This document shows positions 17,536-27,500 of a DNA stretch of 64,000 bases, one piece after another. Within the stretch, counting starts at the first letter, position 1; each line of letters begins with the position of its first letter. The stretch is from Crocinitomicaceae bacterium (GTDB lineage Bacteria > Bacteroidota > Bacteroidia > Flavobacteriales_D > Crocinitomicaceae): contig JAURMC010000005.1 in assembly GCA_030830895.1 (NCBI GenBank), forward strand, positions 1-64,000, given 5' to 3'. Under the pieces are notes generated by a model that made no database searches, was not told the DNA's origin, and was given only the letters and a program-made list of their open reading frames with translations. The position numbers and the translations under genes are program-made.

Positions 17536-17943
17536 ATGAACCAACTCAAATTAACCAACGTACGAATTAAATTAATTAATCCAACCCAGCAAGTAACTGA
17601 AAAATTCTCCAAGAGAGAGTTTGTAGTTACCGATGGGTTAGAAGGAGATTATCCACAACATATTTTACTTCAAGCTACCCGTGACAAATGTAGCTTACTC
17701 GATCAGTTTAAGGTCAACGATATGATCGATGTAGCAATTAACATTAGAGGCCGCGAATGGACAAGTCCGCAAGGAGAAATCAAGTATTTCAACTCAATCG
17801 AAGCCTGGAGAATTGAGCCTTCTTCTGGACAAGCACCTACGGCTGCGCCAAGTAATATGAGTGATTTCGGTATTTCAAACGATAACAATGCAGAAAACCC
17901 TCTCGACTCATCTTCAGAAGAATCTGATGATCTTCCGTTCTAA
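17536..17943 (+). CDS. DUF3127 protein with SSB-like acidic tail
   Basis: 135 residues. A small beta-rich N-terminal domain of about 95 residues (KREFVVTDGLEGDYPQHILL, LLDQFKVNDMIDVAINIRGREW, GEIKYFNSIEAWRIE) matches DUF3127 and reads like an OB fold. A flexible Ala/Pro/Ser/Asn linker is followed by the C-terminal tip SDDLPF. The organisation (OB-like core, disordered linker, acidic tip ending Pro-Phe) parallels bacterial single-stranded-DNA-binding protein SSB, whose tip recruits partner enzymes. DNA binding is inference. Converges with the amidohydrolase gene, overlapping it by 4 bases. Confidence 0.87.
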   Translation: MNQLKLTNVRIKLINPTQQVTEKFSKREFVVTDGLEGDYPQHILLQATRDKCSLLDQFKVNDMIDVAINIRGREWTSPQGEIKYFNSIEAWRIEPSSGQAPTAAPSNMSDFGISNDNNAENPLDSSSEESDDLPF

Positions 17944-19220
17944 TCAGTTGTAGAAGCTTGGTATTTTTTCTTGTATTTCAAATAAAGTGATTCCTGAAAA
18001 TTAACAGGGCTATGTGGTATTCCGTTAATAACTATAGCTGTTACTTCATTGGTTTTCATATCTAACGCAGGCCCTTTAGAAACAAATACCGTAGCAGATT
18101 TTCCAACTTCAATACTTCCAAAGTCTTGGTCAATTCCTAAAATCTTACATGGATTAATTGTAATTGCTTGCAAAGCTTGCGCCTCATTGAGACCATACGC
18201 CATCGCAGTACCGGCTAAAAATGGCAGATTTCGAGTATTCATCGCTTGCATATCTCCATCATTTTGCAAACAGAACAACACCCCCATTTTGGCAAGCAAA
18301 GCTGGAAGTCGATAGGGTAAATCTATGGGATCCTCATCATATTCTGGAAGGCGATGGAGGCGTCGAATCATTACCGGAATGTCGGCATCAACAAATCGCT
18401 GACCAAGCAGGTAAGCATCATCCCCGCCAACAAGAACCGGATAAGGAATTTGAAATTCTTGCACGAACGAAATTAAATCACTAATTTGTTGTGCATCATT
18501 GGCATGAAAATAGACTCGCCCTGTCCCAATTAAACAAGCTTTCATCGCCTCTAGCCGTTGATCGAACTCTACTGTTTTAGCTCTTGAATAGGTTTGTGCC
18601 AAAATAAAAAACTGTTTTAGTTCATTTAGTTGTTTATTATATTGTTCATTTTTATACTTAGGGGCCGGTTCAGCCCACCAGCCACCACCATAAGCGATAC
18701 TTGGCCAATTCACATGAATGCCATCGTTAGGTTTTAACGTAGCATCCTCCCAATTCCATCCTCCCATAAACATTACGGAAGAAGTACCAGATATTACCCC
18801 CCCTCTAGGTGTACTTTGAACCAAGAGCACTCCATTCGTTTTAATGGTTTCTACCACTTTTGATTCTGCATTAAAGGCAATCTGAGTGCGCACATGCGGA
18901 TTAAATACACCAACTTCGTTGTAATCTTTTGTTGCACGAATTGCATCTATTTCCGTCAAACCTAAGGTACTATTAGGCGCCACAAATCCAGGATAAATAT
19001 GTTGACCTGATGCGTCAATAATTGTATCCCAATCATTAACATTATATGTAGATGAAAGTGCATTTTTTATTCCGGTAATTTTCCCATCTACCATTTCTAG
19101 TATGGATGAAGTAATTTCTTGACCCACGATCGGATGTAAATGCCCATTAATAATGAGAATACGCTGAGCAGATAACCCAAGACTAAACAATAATCCTATT
19201 AATATTAAGTTCGCTTTCAT
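17940..19220 (-). CDS. Secreted amidohydrolase-like protein lacking metal ligands
   Basis: 426 residues from the ATG at 19220. Signal peptide 1-18 (ending LSAQ). The fold signature is recognisable: composite N-terminal sandwich strands (RILIINGHLHPI), GQHIYPGFVAPNSTLG, and a C-terminal NPCKILGIDQDFGSIEVGKSATVFV typical of imidazolonepropionase/dihydroorotase-like proteins. The HxH metal motif expected after GxVxxH is replaced by VAPNST, and no clear later His/His/Asp set is visible. It probably does not bind the usual metals and may be a pseudoenzyme or subunit of its upstream partner, whose stop lies one base before this start. Confidence 0.82.
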   Translation of the reverse strand: MKANLILIGLLFSLGLSAQRILIINGHLHPIVGQEITSSILEMVDGKITGIKNALSSTYNVNDWDTIIDASGQHIYPGFVAPNSTLGLTEIDAIRATKDYNEVGVFNPHVRTQIAFNAESKVVETIKTNGVLLVQSTPRGGVISGTSSVMFMGGWNWEDATLKPNDGIHVNWPSIAYGGGWWAEPAPKYKNEQYNKQLNELKQFFILAQTYSRAKTVEFDQRLEAMKACLIGTGRVYFHANDAQQISDLISFVQEFQIPYPVLVGGDDAYLLGQRFVDADIPVMIRRLHRLPEYDEDPIDLPYRLPALLAKMGVLFCLQNDGDMQAMNTRNLPFLAGTAMAYGLNEAQALQAITINPCKILGIDQDFGSIEVGKSATVFVSKGPALDMKTNEVTAIVINGIPHSPVNFQESLYLKYKKKYQASTTD

Positions 19221-19221
19221 A

Positions 19222-22200
19222 TTAATGTAAATTTTCTGTTTCGGAACCATCCTCTCCGAGCGTATCGCAATGAAAATGTTTTTTCTTTCGTTTAATAAAT
19301 GGGGCTTTGGGTTCTGATTGAACTTCCTTCATTAACATTTTACCTATAATGCGCATTTTCTCTGCTTTATTTTGAACTTGAAGCAAGAGATCTAGCTCTT
19401 GATCAAAATAGATCACCCCTTCAATCATTGTAGACCGCACTTTTGCTTCAATCGAAAGTGGGTTTGCTGTCCACAATACCAAATCTGCATCCTTACCTAC
19501 CTTGACACTACCAATTCGATGGTCCAAATGCAACAATTTGGCAGGGTTAAGTGTGACCATTTTCCAAGCTTCTATTTCTGAAACCCCTCCATATTTAACG
19601 ATTTTAGCCGCTTCTTGATTTAATCTTCGTCCCATTTCCGCATCATCAGAATTAATGGCTACCGTAATTCCTTGCCGATGCATAAGCGCAGCATTATAGG
19701 GAATTGCATCATTAACCTCAAATTTATAAGCCCACCAATCCGAAAAAGTAGAACCTCCAACACCGTGTGCTTTCATTTTATCAGCTACCTTATATCCTTC
19801 CAAAATGTGGGTAAAGGTGTTCACCTTGAATCCCATTGAATCGGCAACTTTCATCAACATATTTACCTCACTTTGAACGTAAGAATGGCATGTAATAAAT
19901 CGTTTTCCATCTAGAATTTCATTCAATGTTTCAAGTTCTAAGTCAATCCTTTGCGATAAAGAATTGTACTCATTTCGATATTGTTTTGCCCTGTAAAATG
20001 CATCATATAACACTTGTTCAACCCCCATTCGTGTTTGAGGAAAACGAATCACATTTCGATCGCCCCAATTTGATTGCTTAACATTTTCTCCTAGGGCAAA
20101 TTTTATAAATCCTGGGGCATTATCAATTTTCATGACTTCTGGTGTGGTACCCCACTTCAATTTAATGAGCGCCGATTGCCCCCCAATGACATTGGCAGAT
20201 CCATGTAATAATTGAGCTGCGGTTACCCCTCCGGCTAATTGTCTGTAAATTGAAATGTCTTCAGGATAGACAACATCGCCTATGCTAACTTCCGCAGAAA
20301 CCACTTGCCCCCCCTCATTAACCCCTCTTGAAATCGCAATGTGTGAATGCTCATCGACAATCCCTGAAGTTAAATGCAAGTTGGACCCATTAATAATTTT
20401 TGCACCCGTGGGATATGTTGGTTTTTTAACCCCTACATATGTGATTTTTCCTTGTTCAACAACAACAAAACCTTTATCGATAATCCCTTCGGATTCATTT
20501 GTCCAAATAGTAACTTGCTCATATACGGTACTTTGTTGAGTTAAAATATCCTTTGACCCGTAGGCCATATTCGGATACCATACATCCGGTGGTGGTTGAG
20601 ATTCAATTGTAATTGGAGTTAATTCTTTGGGATTTTTTATTCTCCTTATGGCAGACCATTGTCCCCAGCTCCCATCAGGATAGGTAATGTCGCCCTCCCA
20701 AACCGAACCATTAGTAGAAATTTTACCATGAAGAAGATACATCTTTGACTCCGCATTAGGAAGTGCAAATTGTAGTGTAACATCTTTATTGGAATATGTA
20801 AAGGAAACCGTTGTAAGCACCGAATCTTTCTTGAATATCTTTAGTTTCGAATCCCAAAGGTCTTTAAATTCAATCAGGGATACTTTAGGCTTTTGGCTAT
20901 CACCATAGACTTTCATTTCAAAGCGCTGACCCTTTAAATTCAAACTGTAGGTTCCAAGCAAATTCGTTTGATTTGATGGTTCTATAGCCTGACAATTCCC
21001 AAGCGACCATGATTCGACTAAAAGCGCTTCATACACGAAAGGATCATTGGAGAACAGATTAAAACTCGCCAATTTTGATGCTTCTAGGGATCCAATTAGT
21101 GAATCCAAACCCAGATAGGAAGCAGGTGTTGTGGTAAGTGAAGCAAGAATAGTGGATGGACTCGTGCCAATAGAAATTAGTTTTCGTATAGTTTTCCAAA
21201 AATCTGTCAAGTTAAGTCCGTGTGTAGTGATTGCCGTTTCAATTCCCGAATCGGTTATTAATCTAAGATTATATGGAGCCGTCTCCCAATGTTTTAATTC
21301 TTGAATCGAAACGTTTTTTGCAATATAGGGATCAGAAATATCGAGCGGTTTAGGGAAAGCTATAGGTACTACAAGCTTAGGATTAATTGGTTTTAGCGCC
21401 TCTAAAATAGCATATTCATCTCCTGAAGTTACATAAATAAAGTTATGTTGAAATTCCTTGGCGATACGTTCAGCACGGAGAATATCCCATTTATCTTCTA
21501 CCTTGAATAATGACGGTAAATTTTCATTAATCAGCCATGCGTCCATGGATTCTTTACCCAATTCTGAATCCGGAAACTTTTTATAATATTGAAGATCGTA
21601 AAATGCTTGTCGCAGTAAGGCAATTGAGCCCATCAAAGAAGACGGATATGTTTGCTGAGAAACACCTTTATTAAAAGAATAAAAAAAGGCCGAAACTCGG
21701 GATTGTATTGCTTGCAGGGGGTTAGCTATCCCCAAAGCAATTAAAGGTGCAGTGCCACAAACAATCCCATCCGCTTGATGCGGAATGGCAAATCCAAAAC
21801 CTTGTTTGTTTAATTCCATGCAACGTTCGTCGTTTACATTAAATCCGTCGAGCCCATTAATTTCTGGATGGATAGATTCATTCCAATAAAACGCCCCTTG
21901 TTTTGAAGATTCTAATTGCGGATACACCCCTTTATGATGGGAAGAGGCTTTAACTACTCCAGCATCAGTGAATAACTCAATAAAGGAAGGAACTGCAGTT
22001 AATCCCTCCTTATCTAGTACAACAAAATCTGACGGAATATTTATATTGGCCCCAACTTCAAGAATGCGTTCTTCTTGAATTAAAATCGTTGCATTTTCTA
22101 ATTTTTTCGTTGGATTCAAATAAACATCGACATTGATTAATGCGATTTTTTTGATTTTAGAAGGTACAAGGCCGTTAGTTGGTCGTACTTGGGTATAACC

Positions 22201-22257
22201 TTCAGTAAAAAATAAAACAAGAAGAACGAAAAACAAAATAGGATATACTTGCTTCAT
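19222..22257 (-). CDS. Large two-lobed secreted amidohydrolase
   Basis: 1011 residues. A signal peptide 1-22 is followed by an N-terminal amidohydrolase-like half (about 35-420: NVDVYLNPTKKLENATILI, LTAVPSFIELFTDAG, DSLIGSLEASKLASFNLF) that has lost HxH, a middle beta domain (about 440-555), and an intact C-terminal amidohydrolase (about 580-985). The latter shows HSH near residue 635 (SGIVDEHSHIAISRG), His in ITCHSY, His in FTHILEGY and Asp in AINSDDAEMG near 869. Probably a periplasmic peptidase or amidase of unknown substrate. Co-operonic with the smaller amidohydrolase-like gene. A consensus -7 box sits four bases before the ATG. Confidence 0.86.
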   Translation of the reverse strand: MKQVYPILFFVLLVLFFTEGYTQVRPTNGLVPSKIKKIALINVDVYLNPTKKLENATILIQEERILEVGANINIPSDFVVLDKEGLTAVPSFIELFTDAGVVKASSHHKGVYPQLESSKQGAFYWNESIHPEINGLDGFNVNDERCMELNKQGFGFAIPHQADGIVCGTAPLIALGIANPLQAIQSRVSAFFYSFNKGVSQQTYPSSLMGSIALLRQAFYDLQYYKKFPDSELGKESMDAWLINENLPSLFKVEDKWDILRAERIAKEFQHNFIYVTSGDEYAILEALKPINPKLVVPIAFPKPLDISDPYIAKNVSIQELKHWETAPYNLRLITDSGIETAITTHGLNLTDFWKTIRKLISIGTSPSTILASLTTTPASYLGLDSLIGSLEASKLASFNLFSNDPFVYEALLVESWSLGNCQAIEPSNQTNLLGTYSLNLKGQRFEMKVYGDSQKPKVSLIEFKDLWDSKLKIFKKDSVLTTVSFTYSNKDVTLQFALPNAESKMYLLHGKISTNGSVWEGDITYPDGSWGQWSAIRRIKNPKELTPITIESQPPPDVWYPNMAYGSKDILTQQSTVYEQVTIWTNESEGIIDKGFVVVEQGKITYVGVKKPTYPTGAKIINGSNLHLTSGIVDEHSHIAISRGVNEGGQVVSAEVSIGDVVYPEDISIYRQLAGGVTAAQLLHGSANVIGGQSALIKLKWGTTPEVMKIDNAPGFIKFALGENVKQSNWGDRNVIRFPQTRMGVEQVLYDAFYRAKQYRNEYNSLSQRIDLELETLNEILDGKRFITCHSYVQSEVNMLMKVADSMGFKVNTFTHILEGYKVADKMKAHGVGGSTFSDWWAYKFEVNDAIPYNAALMHRQGITVAINSDDAEMGRRLNQEAAKIVKYGGVSEIEAWKMVTLNPAKLLHLDHRIGSVKVGKDADLVLWTANPLSIEAKVRSTMIEGVIYFDQELDLLLQVQNKAEKMRIIGKMLMKEVQSEPKAPFIKRKKKHFHCDTLGEDGSETENLH

Positions 22258-22261
22258 GCCC

Positions 22262-22269
22262 CAAAAGTA
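22262..22269 (-). promoter_or_regulatory. -7 box of the amidohydrolase pair
   Basis: TACTTTTG, exactly four bases (GGGC) before the ATG at 22257. By comparison with rnpB this places transcription start at the A of the ATG. Confidence 0.6.
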
Positions 22270-22274
22270 ATCAA

Positions 22275-22952
22275 TTAAGTGAAGTAGATGTATTTACAAG
22301 CCTCGCGCTTGGCTAGGCCTGTTAATCGCTCTTCTTCCACTACTCTTGCAACCCAAGAAGGATTCCATTTAGAAACCTCACGCAAACTCCAACCAATAGC
22401 TTTTTGAATAAAAAACTCTCTCTCGGGCTTAAATTTCCCTATAAAGTATTGGAGTTGTGACAAATCTGTTTCACTACGGTAGCGCAGCTGGAAAATAAGG
22501 CAGGATCTTCGGATCCAAAATGATTCATGATTTTCCCATTGCTGCAATGTGTGTTTCATTTGTACAGGAAATTTTTTTGCATACTTACCTACTAAATTAG
22601 GTGCGATACCATCAACGGTATCCCACCATGATTTGTTTATTATCAACCATTCAAAAAAATCTATGTCTTCGGGTAATAGGGATTTTACATTCCATTTCAT
22701 CATCCACTCAAGAGCCAGCAATTGGCATTCTCGCTGTTCCTCCACCCAAAGCAAACGAACAAGGGACCTCTTATCCGCTTCTGACAACCCATCAAGCCAA
22801 TCCTTTTTTAGCGTATTAAGAATTTCTTTTCGGGGTGTACTCATTACACCATAAAAGGAAAATTGGTTTCTTAAGTAATTCGCCATTTGCGTTGCTCTCA
22901 TTGGATTTCCTGCACCAAGGAGCAACGATTTTATTTGTGTCAACGCATCCAT
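22275..22952 (-). CDS. AlkD-like DNA alkylation repair HEAT-repeat protein
   Basis: 225 residues from the ATG at 22952 (MDALTQIKSLL); a TTG at 22973 lies inside the RNase P RNA and is rejected. All-helical, with AlkD/DUF-type signatures: QMANYLRNQFSFYGVMSTPRK, LLWVEEQRECQLLALEW, INKSWWDTVDGIAPNLVG, ESFWIRRSCLIFQL, FIQKAIGWSLREVSKWNP. The Trp-Trp-Asp and Ser-Leu-Arg-Glu segments are the conserved DNA-binding positions of the family. It excises alkylated bases. The ATG lies only about 17 bases after the predicted 3' end of rnpB on the same strand, so its promoter must be within rnpB or it depends on read-through. Confidence 0.9.
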   Translation of the reverse strand: MDALTQIKSLLLGAGNPMRATQMANYLRNQFSFYGVMSTPRKEILNTLKKDWLDGLSEADKRSLVRLLWVEEQRECQLLALEWMMKWNVKSLLPEDIDFFEWLIINKSWWDTVDGIAPNLVGKYAKKFPVQMKHTLQQWENHESFWIRRSCLIFQLRYRSETDLSQLQYFIGKFKPEREFFIQKAIGWSLREVSKWNPSWVARVVEEERLTGLAKREACKYIYFT

Positions 22953-22961
22953 TGTACTTAT

Positions 22962-22976
22962 AAAAAAAGGCAAATC
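22962..22976 (-). terminator. rnpB 3' end: P1 strand followed by U7
   Basis: The 3' strand of helix P1 (22976-22969) is followed immediately by seven T residues on the minus strand. The structured RNA plus a U-tract could act as an intrinsic terminator, though the alkD-like gene starts 10 bases later, so some read-through is likely. Confidence 0.5.
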
Positions 22977-23352
22977 ATAAGCCGGGTTCTGTTCGTTTTG
23001 TCACACGTGACTCAACTGCCTATCATTTATCTAGCACTAACGTCACCGCCAGCGTCTATCGACCTACCCTCCGGAATCGAGCGAGCAACCCTTAATGTCA
23101 ATGACATGCTCCGGTATACATGGTCTTTCAGCACGTAAGGTTTACCCTGCCGACAACATCACTGTTGAAGCGGTGAGCTCTTACCTCACCTTTTCACCTT
23201 TTCCCTAACATGCAAGCATGGTTAGGGTAGTTTATTTTCTGTGGCACTTTCTGTATTCACTCAGTGAACCCTTCCCGTTAGGAAGTACGATGCTCTGTGC
23301 TGCCCGGACTTTCCTCCCTCCCGTTAACGGGACAGCGATAGGCCGATTTGCC
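22969..23352 (-). ncRNA. rnpB: RNase P RNA (class A)
   Basis: On the minus strand the RNA starts GGCAAATCGG, carries the universal P4 element GAGGAAAGTCCGGGC, then ACAGAAA and GGTAAACC conserved islands, and ends ACAGAACCCGGCTTA. The first eight bases (23352-23345, GGCAAATC) pair exactly with GATTTGCC (22976-22969) as helix P1, which fixes both ends within a base or two. Seven uridines follow (22968-22962). Length is about 384 nt, normal for a class A bacterial RNase P RNA. It processes tRNA 5' leaders with RnpA. It has its own strong -7 box, just beyond the stop of the upstream T9SS gene. Confidence 0.96.
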
Positions 23353-23356
23353 AGGT

Positions 23357-23364
23357 CAAAGGTA
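23357..23364 (-). promoter_or_regulatory. -7 box of rnpB
   Basis: TACCTTTG, a full match, four bases before the RNA 5' end at 23352 defined by helix P1. A weak TTTC -33-like element lies about 19 bases upstream, inside the 3' end of the T9SS type A gene. Confidence 0.75.
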
Positions 23365-23367
23365 CGA

Positions 23368-24447
23368 TTAGAATTTAACTAATGGAAATTCTTTAATTCC
23401 ATGAGCCCCACTCAACATAATTCGATAGGTCCCAGTATTCAATGAGTTAAGATCAATGTCACAGTTAAGAACATTATTTAAATTCATAGTAAGAACCTTC
23501 CTACCTACACCATCAAAAATCTCAACTAAAAATAAAGGGGAATTACAATCCAAGAGTAGTGTTTCGCGGACTGGATTGGGGCCAAAAGATACATCCAAGG
23601 TTGATTCAATCAATGAGGCATCTAAGCCCAAGTAATCCTCTTGGTATTCAACCTGATTAACCATTCCGTTGGTTTCAGTTGCCTTCAAAATCCATTCTTT
23701 CTCTCCATTGGTAAACCATTCGTATTCAGTGCGTTGAATTGGAGGAGTTCCAAACCACTGTCCTGCTCCAAAAAAAGTTTGATAAACTGAGTCTATTTCA
23801 GCGATATCATGTCTCAAGCGAAGCGCTTGAAAAGAACCTTTCGGGGTTATAATAACTCCCCAGCCATCAACATTCGTTGTGCGTTGTCGGTATTGTTTTA
23901 TTTTAAAATCAATTACTGGATTTAAATCAATATAAGTATAGCCTCTTGAATAATGATAATCATTGTACTGCAATGGTAATTTATATTTGGTTTCAATTGT
24001 ATCTGACTTGAATGGCACCCCTTGTCCGTTCACGCTTATGGAGTAGCCGAGTGAAGTAATAGAGTCGGTCATTCGTTTGGAATACTGGTTTAAATCACTT
24101 AAAGAAACCGGTAGGAATTGAGATAATTGATCTAATGGCAAATCGTTGGTTGGATTGAAATAACTCGCTCGATAATTTGTTGGAGCAATGGGTCCATAGG
24201 TACCGAAAACTAACAATGAAGCAAAGCCTATAGGATTATACTGCTTTAAATATTGGCTAGTTGCCGATAAAGAACTAAAATCCCATGTATAGTTAGCCCC
24301 AGTAGATGCAAAGTCCATGCCAATACCCGATGATTGAGAGATGCGCACCGTATCCCCTGAATTTGCAAAATCTGAGACATTAAGTGTGATTTGTGAGGTA
24401 ATCCCAATTAAAAAACTGAACGAAAGAAAAGAAAATAATGTCTTCAT
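23368..24447 (-). CDS. Secreted protein with T9SS type A sorting domain
   Basis: 359 residues from the ATG at 24447 (MKTLFSFLSFSFLIGITSQ signal peptide). The frame is open 84 bases further, but that extension overlaps the divergent helicase start and has no signal peptide. The body (about 20-270) is beta-rich and unassigned (SGIGMDFASTGANYTWDFSSL). The last 75 residues form a type A (Por secretion) sorting domain: VSFGPNPVRETLLL, LFLVEIFDGVGRKVLTMNL, DIDLNSLNTGTYRIML. It should be exported by the T9SS and then cleaved or anchored. Function of the body unknown. Confidence 0.84.
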   Translation of the reverse strand: MKTLFSFLSFSFLIGITSQITLNVSDFANSGDTVRISQSSGIGMDFASTGANYTWDFSSLSATSQYLKQYNPIGFASLLVFGTYGPIAPTNYRASYFNPTNDLPLDQLSQFLPVSLSDLNQYSKRMTDSITSLGYSISVNGQGVPFKSDTIETKYKLPLQYNDYHYSRGYTYIDLNPVIDFKIKQYRQRTTNVDGWGVIITPKGSFQALRLRHDIAEIDSVYQTFFGAGQWFGTPPIQRTEYEWFTNGEKEWILKATETNGMVNQVEYQEDYLGLDASLIESTLDVSFGPNPVRETLLLDCNSPLFLVEIFDGVGRKVLTMNLNNVLNCDIDLNSLNTGTYRIMLSGAHGIKEFPLVKF

Positions 24448-24451
24448 TCTG

Positions 24452-24459
24452 CAAAGATT
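24452..24459 (-). promoter_or_regulatory. Near-consensus -7 box of the T9SS type A gene
   Basis: AATCTTTG (first base mismatched), four bases before the ATG at 24447. It supports that start over the longer frame. Confidence 0.4.
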
Positions 24460-24480
24460 AAAGGATAAAGGTACATGAAA

Positions 24481-24511
24481 TTGACCAACCAAATAAATTG
24501 CCTTAAATTTA
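24481..24511 (+). promoter_or_regulatory. Possible promoter of the helicase gene
   Basis: TTG at 24481-24483 and TAAATTTA at 24504-24511 are 20 bases apart, fitting -33/-7 spacing with one mismatch in the -7 box. The GTG start is four bases further on. Confidence 0.45.
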
Positions 24512-24515
24512 TTGC

Positions 24516-27500
24516 GTGAAGGATAAATCATTCATTCTATCGGAGTTAGATGAATTTGAGCTTGACCTATCAAGGTTTAATGCTTCGGATTTATTAGTGA
24601 GTATTAAAGAGAATGATGTAATTCCTTTCCAAAACGATGTTGAAGAACTTCGTCCAGAGGCCTCGAAGCTTTTAAAAGCTGCATATCAAAAAGAACGAGA
24701 AGAGGGCATTTACCCCTTGTGTTTATCTGATGGAATTTTATACATAAAAGTAAATGGGCATAAGCAGCAAATTCCAATATTTCTTCATTTATTGAATCCA
24801 ACAATAAACCCGGTTTTAAATCAGGTTTCATGGAACATTACCTACAATGAATGGATTATCAACCCTTATTTATTGCACCTACTTTCATTTGAAGAAACTG
24901 TTTTTGATACACTCAATAAACTTGAAATATATGAAGTCATGGTCTCAAAAGGCTATGAGTTAGAACAGCAAAAGAGTTACATAGGTAATTTTCATCCATA
25001 TAGACACAGTCTACTAAAGGAGGTTATTGAGATAAAAAAAGACCCTGATTTAAGTCATTTTGATTTTTTATTTCAGGGTCTAGAGGTTAAGAGTTATGTT
25101 AGTCCAAATATTATTAATCCGCTATTATTCGAGTCGGATCATACACAATATGAAGCAATTCATCTAGCGGAGGGACAGCACCTAGTTATTCAAGGTCCCC
25201 CAGGAACTGGTAAATCACAAGTCATTGGAAATATAATTGGACGGGTTCTAGCGGCCAATAAGCAGGTACTAGTATGTTCCCAAAAGCGTCAAGCGCTTGA
25301 GGTCATTGTCAGTAAAATGAATACTTGTGGTCTTGGAGATTTAATGCTGTTTAGAAACTCTCAAGATGGAATAAAAACAAGTGTTCAGTCATTGGCCAAG
25401 AGTTGGGAAGCAATTGAAAAGCCTCTTGAAGAAATGGCTATAGACTTTAGTAGTAATATTCGTTTAAATTGGCTTCAAGGACAACTAAGTTTATATCACA
25501 AGGATGGAATAATTGGAGGGATGAGTCCAAAAGACTTTATAGTTGCTACAAAAATCAATCCATCGAAATCAATGGTCTTTCATCCCGGTATGCCTAATTA
25601 TTCGGATTGGATTGCATTCAAACCTATACTTTTATCTATTCCTGACTCAGTAATTCACTTGCTTAAACAACTTAAAGGAAATTTGAATTTGTCAAATTCT
25701 TTTGAATCAAAGCTTACTCAACTAAAGGGATTGCATACCGTACTTGAAGAGTTACAATGGCAACAATTATATTATACTGACATAATTGAACAGTCACAAA
25801 TTGCTCAAACAGTTCACTTGTTTTCAACTGAAACTGCGCAGCGTTGCTTACCATGGATGAAGCACAGAAAAAAAATTAAAAGTTTGATCGGCAGATTGGC
25901 TCACATTGAACCACAATTACAACTTAAGGAACAAAGCCTGGCGCTATGGATAAAAGTTCCATCAAGAATCGAATTAACTGGGATTCATAGGAACTTAACC
26001 ATTGGTGGGATTTTTAAGAAATATCGCATACATCTAGCAACTCGTAAGTGGTTAATTGACCCTAATGTCGATTTGATTTCATTAGTGAAAATCACTGAAG
26101 AATACCATACACTTTACGAAGCGCGCTTAAAAACCCAACTTGAATTAATATCCTTTGGTTTAACGAACTTTGATTCAGATCTCTCTATCTTCAAATCGTT
26201 TGAAACACTTTATGATGGGAACTTATTTGAACAATATCGTTCGATTTCGAAAAAAGACCGAATTTTTTATTGCACAAAGCATTCGGAGATACAAGGAGTT
26301 GCTTTATCTGTTAAGCAGCTATTATCAAGAAACTTAAGCCTTCCGGTTTTTGATACGCTCAATACTATTTTATCAAACTTTCACCATTGTATTCCTTATT
26401 TAGAGCTGTGGGATAAAATCCCAAATACGATTATCGGACCCTTATGTGAATTTGATGCGCTACATGAATATGAAGATTCAATTATCTCTTCGGATTGGAA
26501 TCGATTTACTGCTCGATTTCCGGGAATGCACGAATTTTTAAAGCTCTCAATTGCTGAAGAATTAACTCAGATTAAAGCCCAACGAACAATCACACAAGAA
26601 CGCCTTGTTCATCAAATTTTGTTTAAAAGAAAGCAAACCTTTGATTCGTATCATCAGCTAATTGCAACGAATAATAACAAATTAAATGCAAAAGAAAGGA
26701 CATTAAAAAATGACCTAATAGCTGGAAAACGCATCTTAACAAAGCTTTTTAGTCGTAAGAGAAATTTTCCTTCCTTACAAACTTTGTTGGACAGTAACGC
26801 TTCGCTTTGGATTTCATTGTTGAAGCCCCTTTGGCTCAGTAGTCCAGTTCAAATTGCCATGGATTTACCACTGATCAAAAACAAGTTTGACCTTGCAATT
26901 ATTGATGAGGCAAGTCAGTTGCTATTTTCACATTCCTTGGGTACGATTTATCGATCAAAACAGCTCATTGTTGCAGGTGACTCTAAGCAAATGGCGCCAT
27001 CGGCCTTTTTTCAGCGGAGAAATAGTAATGCAATAACCTTACTGGACCAAGCGGCTTTTAATCTTCCACAGCGACTCCTAAAATTTCATTATCGTAGTCA
27101 GCACGAAGACTTGATTCAATTTTCCAATACCCATTTCTACGCAAAAAAACTTATTGCACTGCCTAGTTACCCCGATTACCGTGCCATTCAGTCTATCTAT
27201 CTTCCCGGGAATCACTACAAGGATGGAATAAATATAAAAGAGGCTGAGGTAGCAAAAAAAGTGCTGAGTGATAAATTGAAATTAAAAAATAGCCGCATCG
27301 GATTAGTTACCTTTTCAGAAAAGCAACTCAATGCCATCATTTCTTTGTGTACCCCCGCCGAGCGATTAAAAATTGAAGTTGCAATAGAATCGGAGATGTT
27401 GTTTCTAAAAACCGTAGAGCAAATACAAGGAGATGAATGCGATGAAATCATTATTTCATTCGGTTATGGGTATAATGAAGATGGGCGATTTGACTTGCGA

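Noticed and set aside
22953-22973. TTG start giving alkD seven extra residues
   Set aside because: The extension would lie on the rnpB 3' end and U-tract; the ATG at 22952 is the simpler start.
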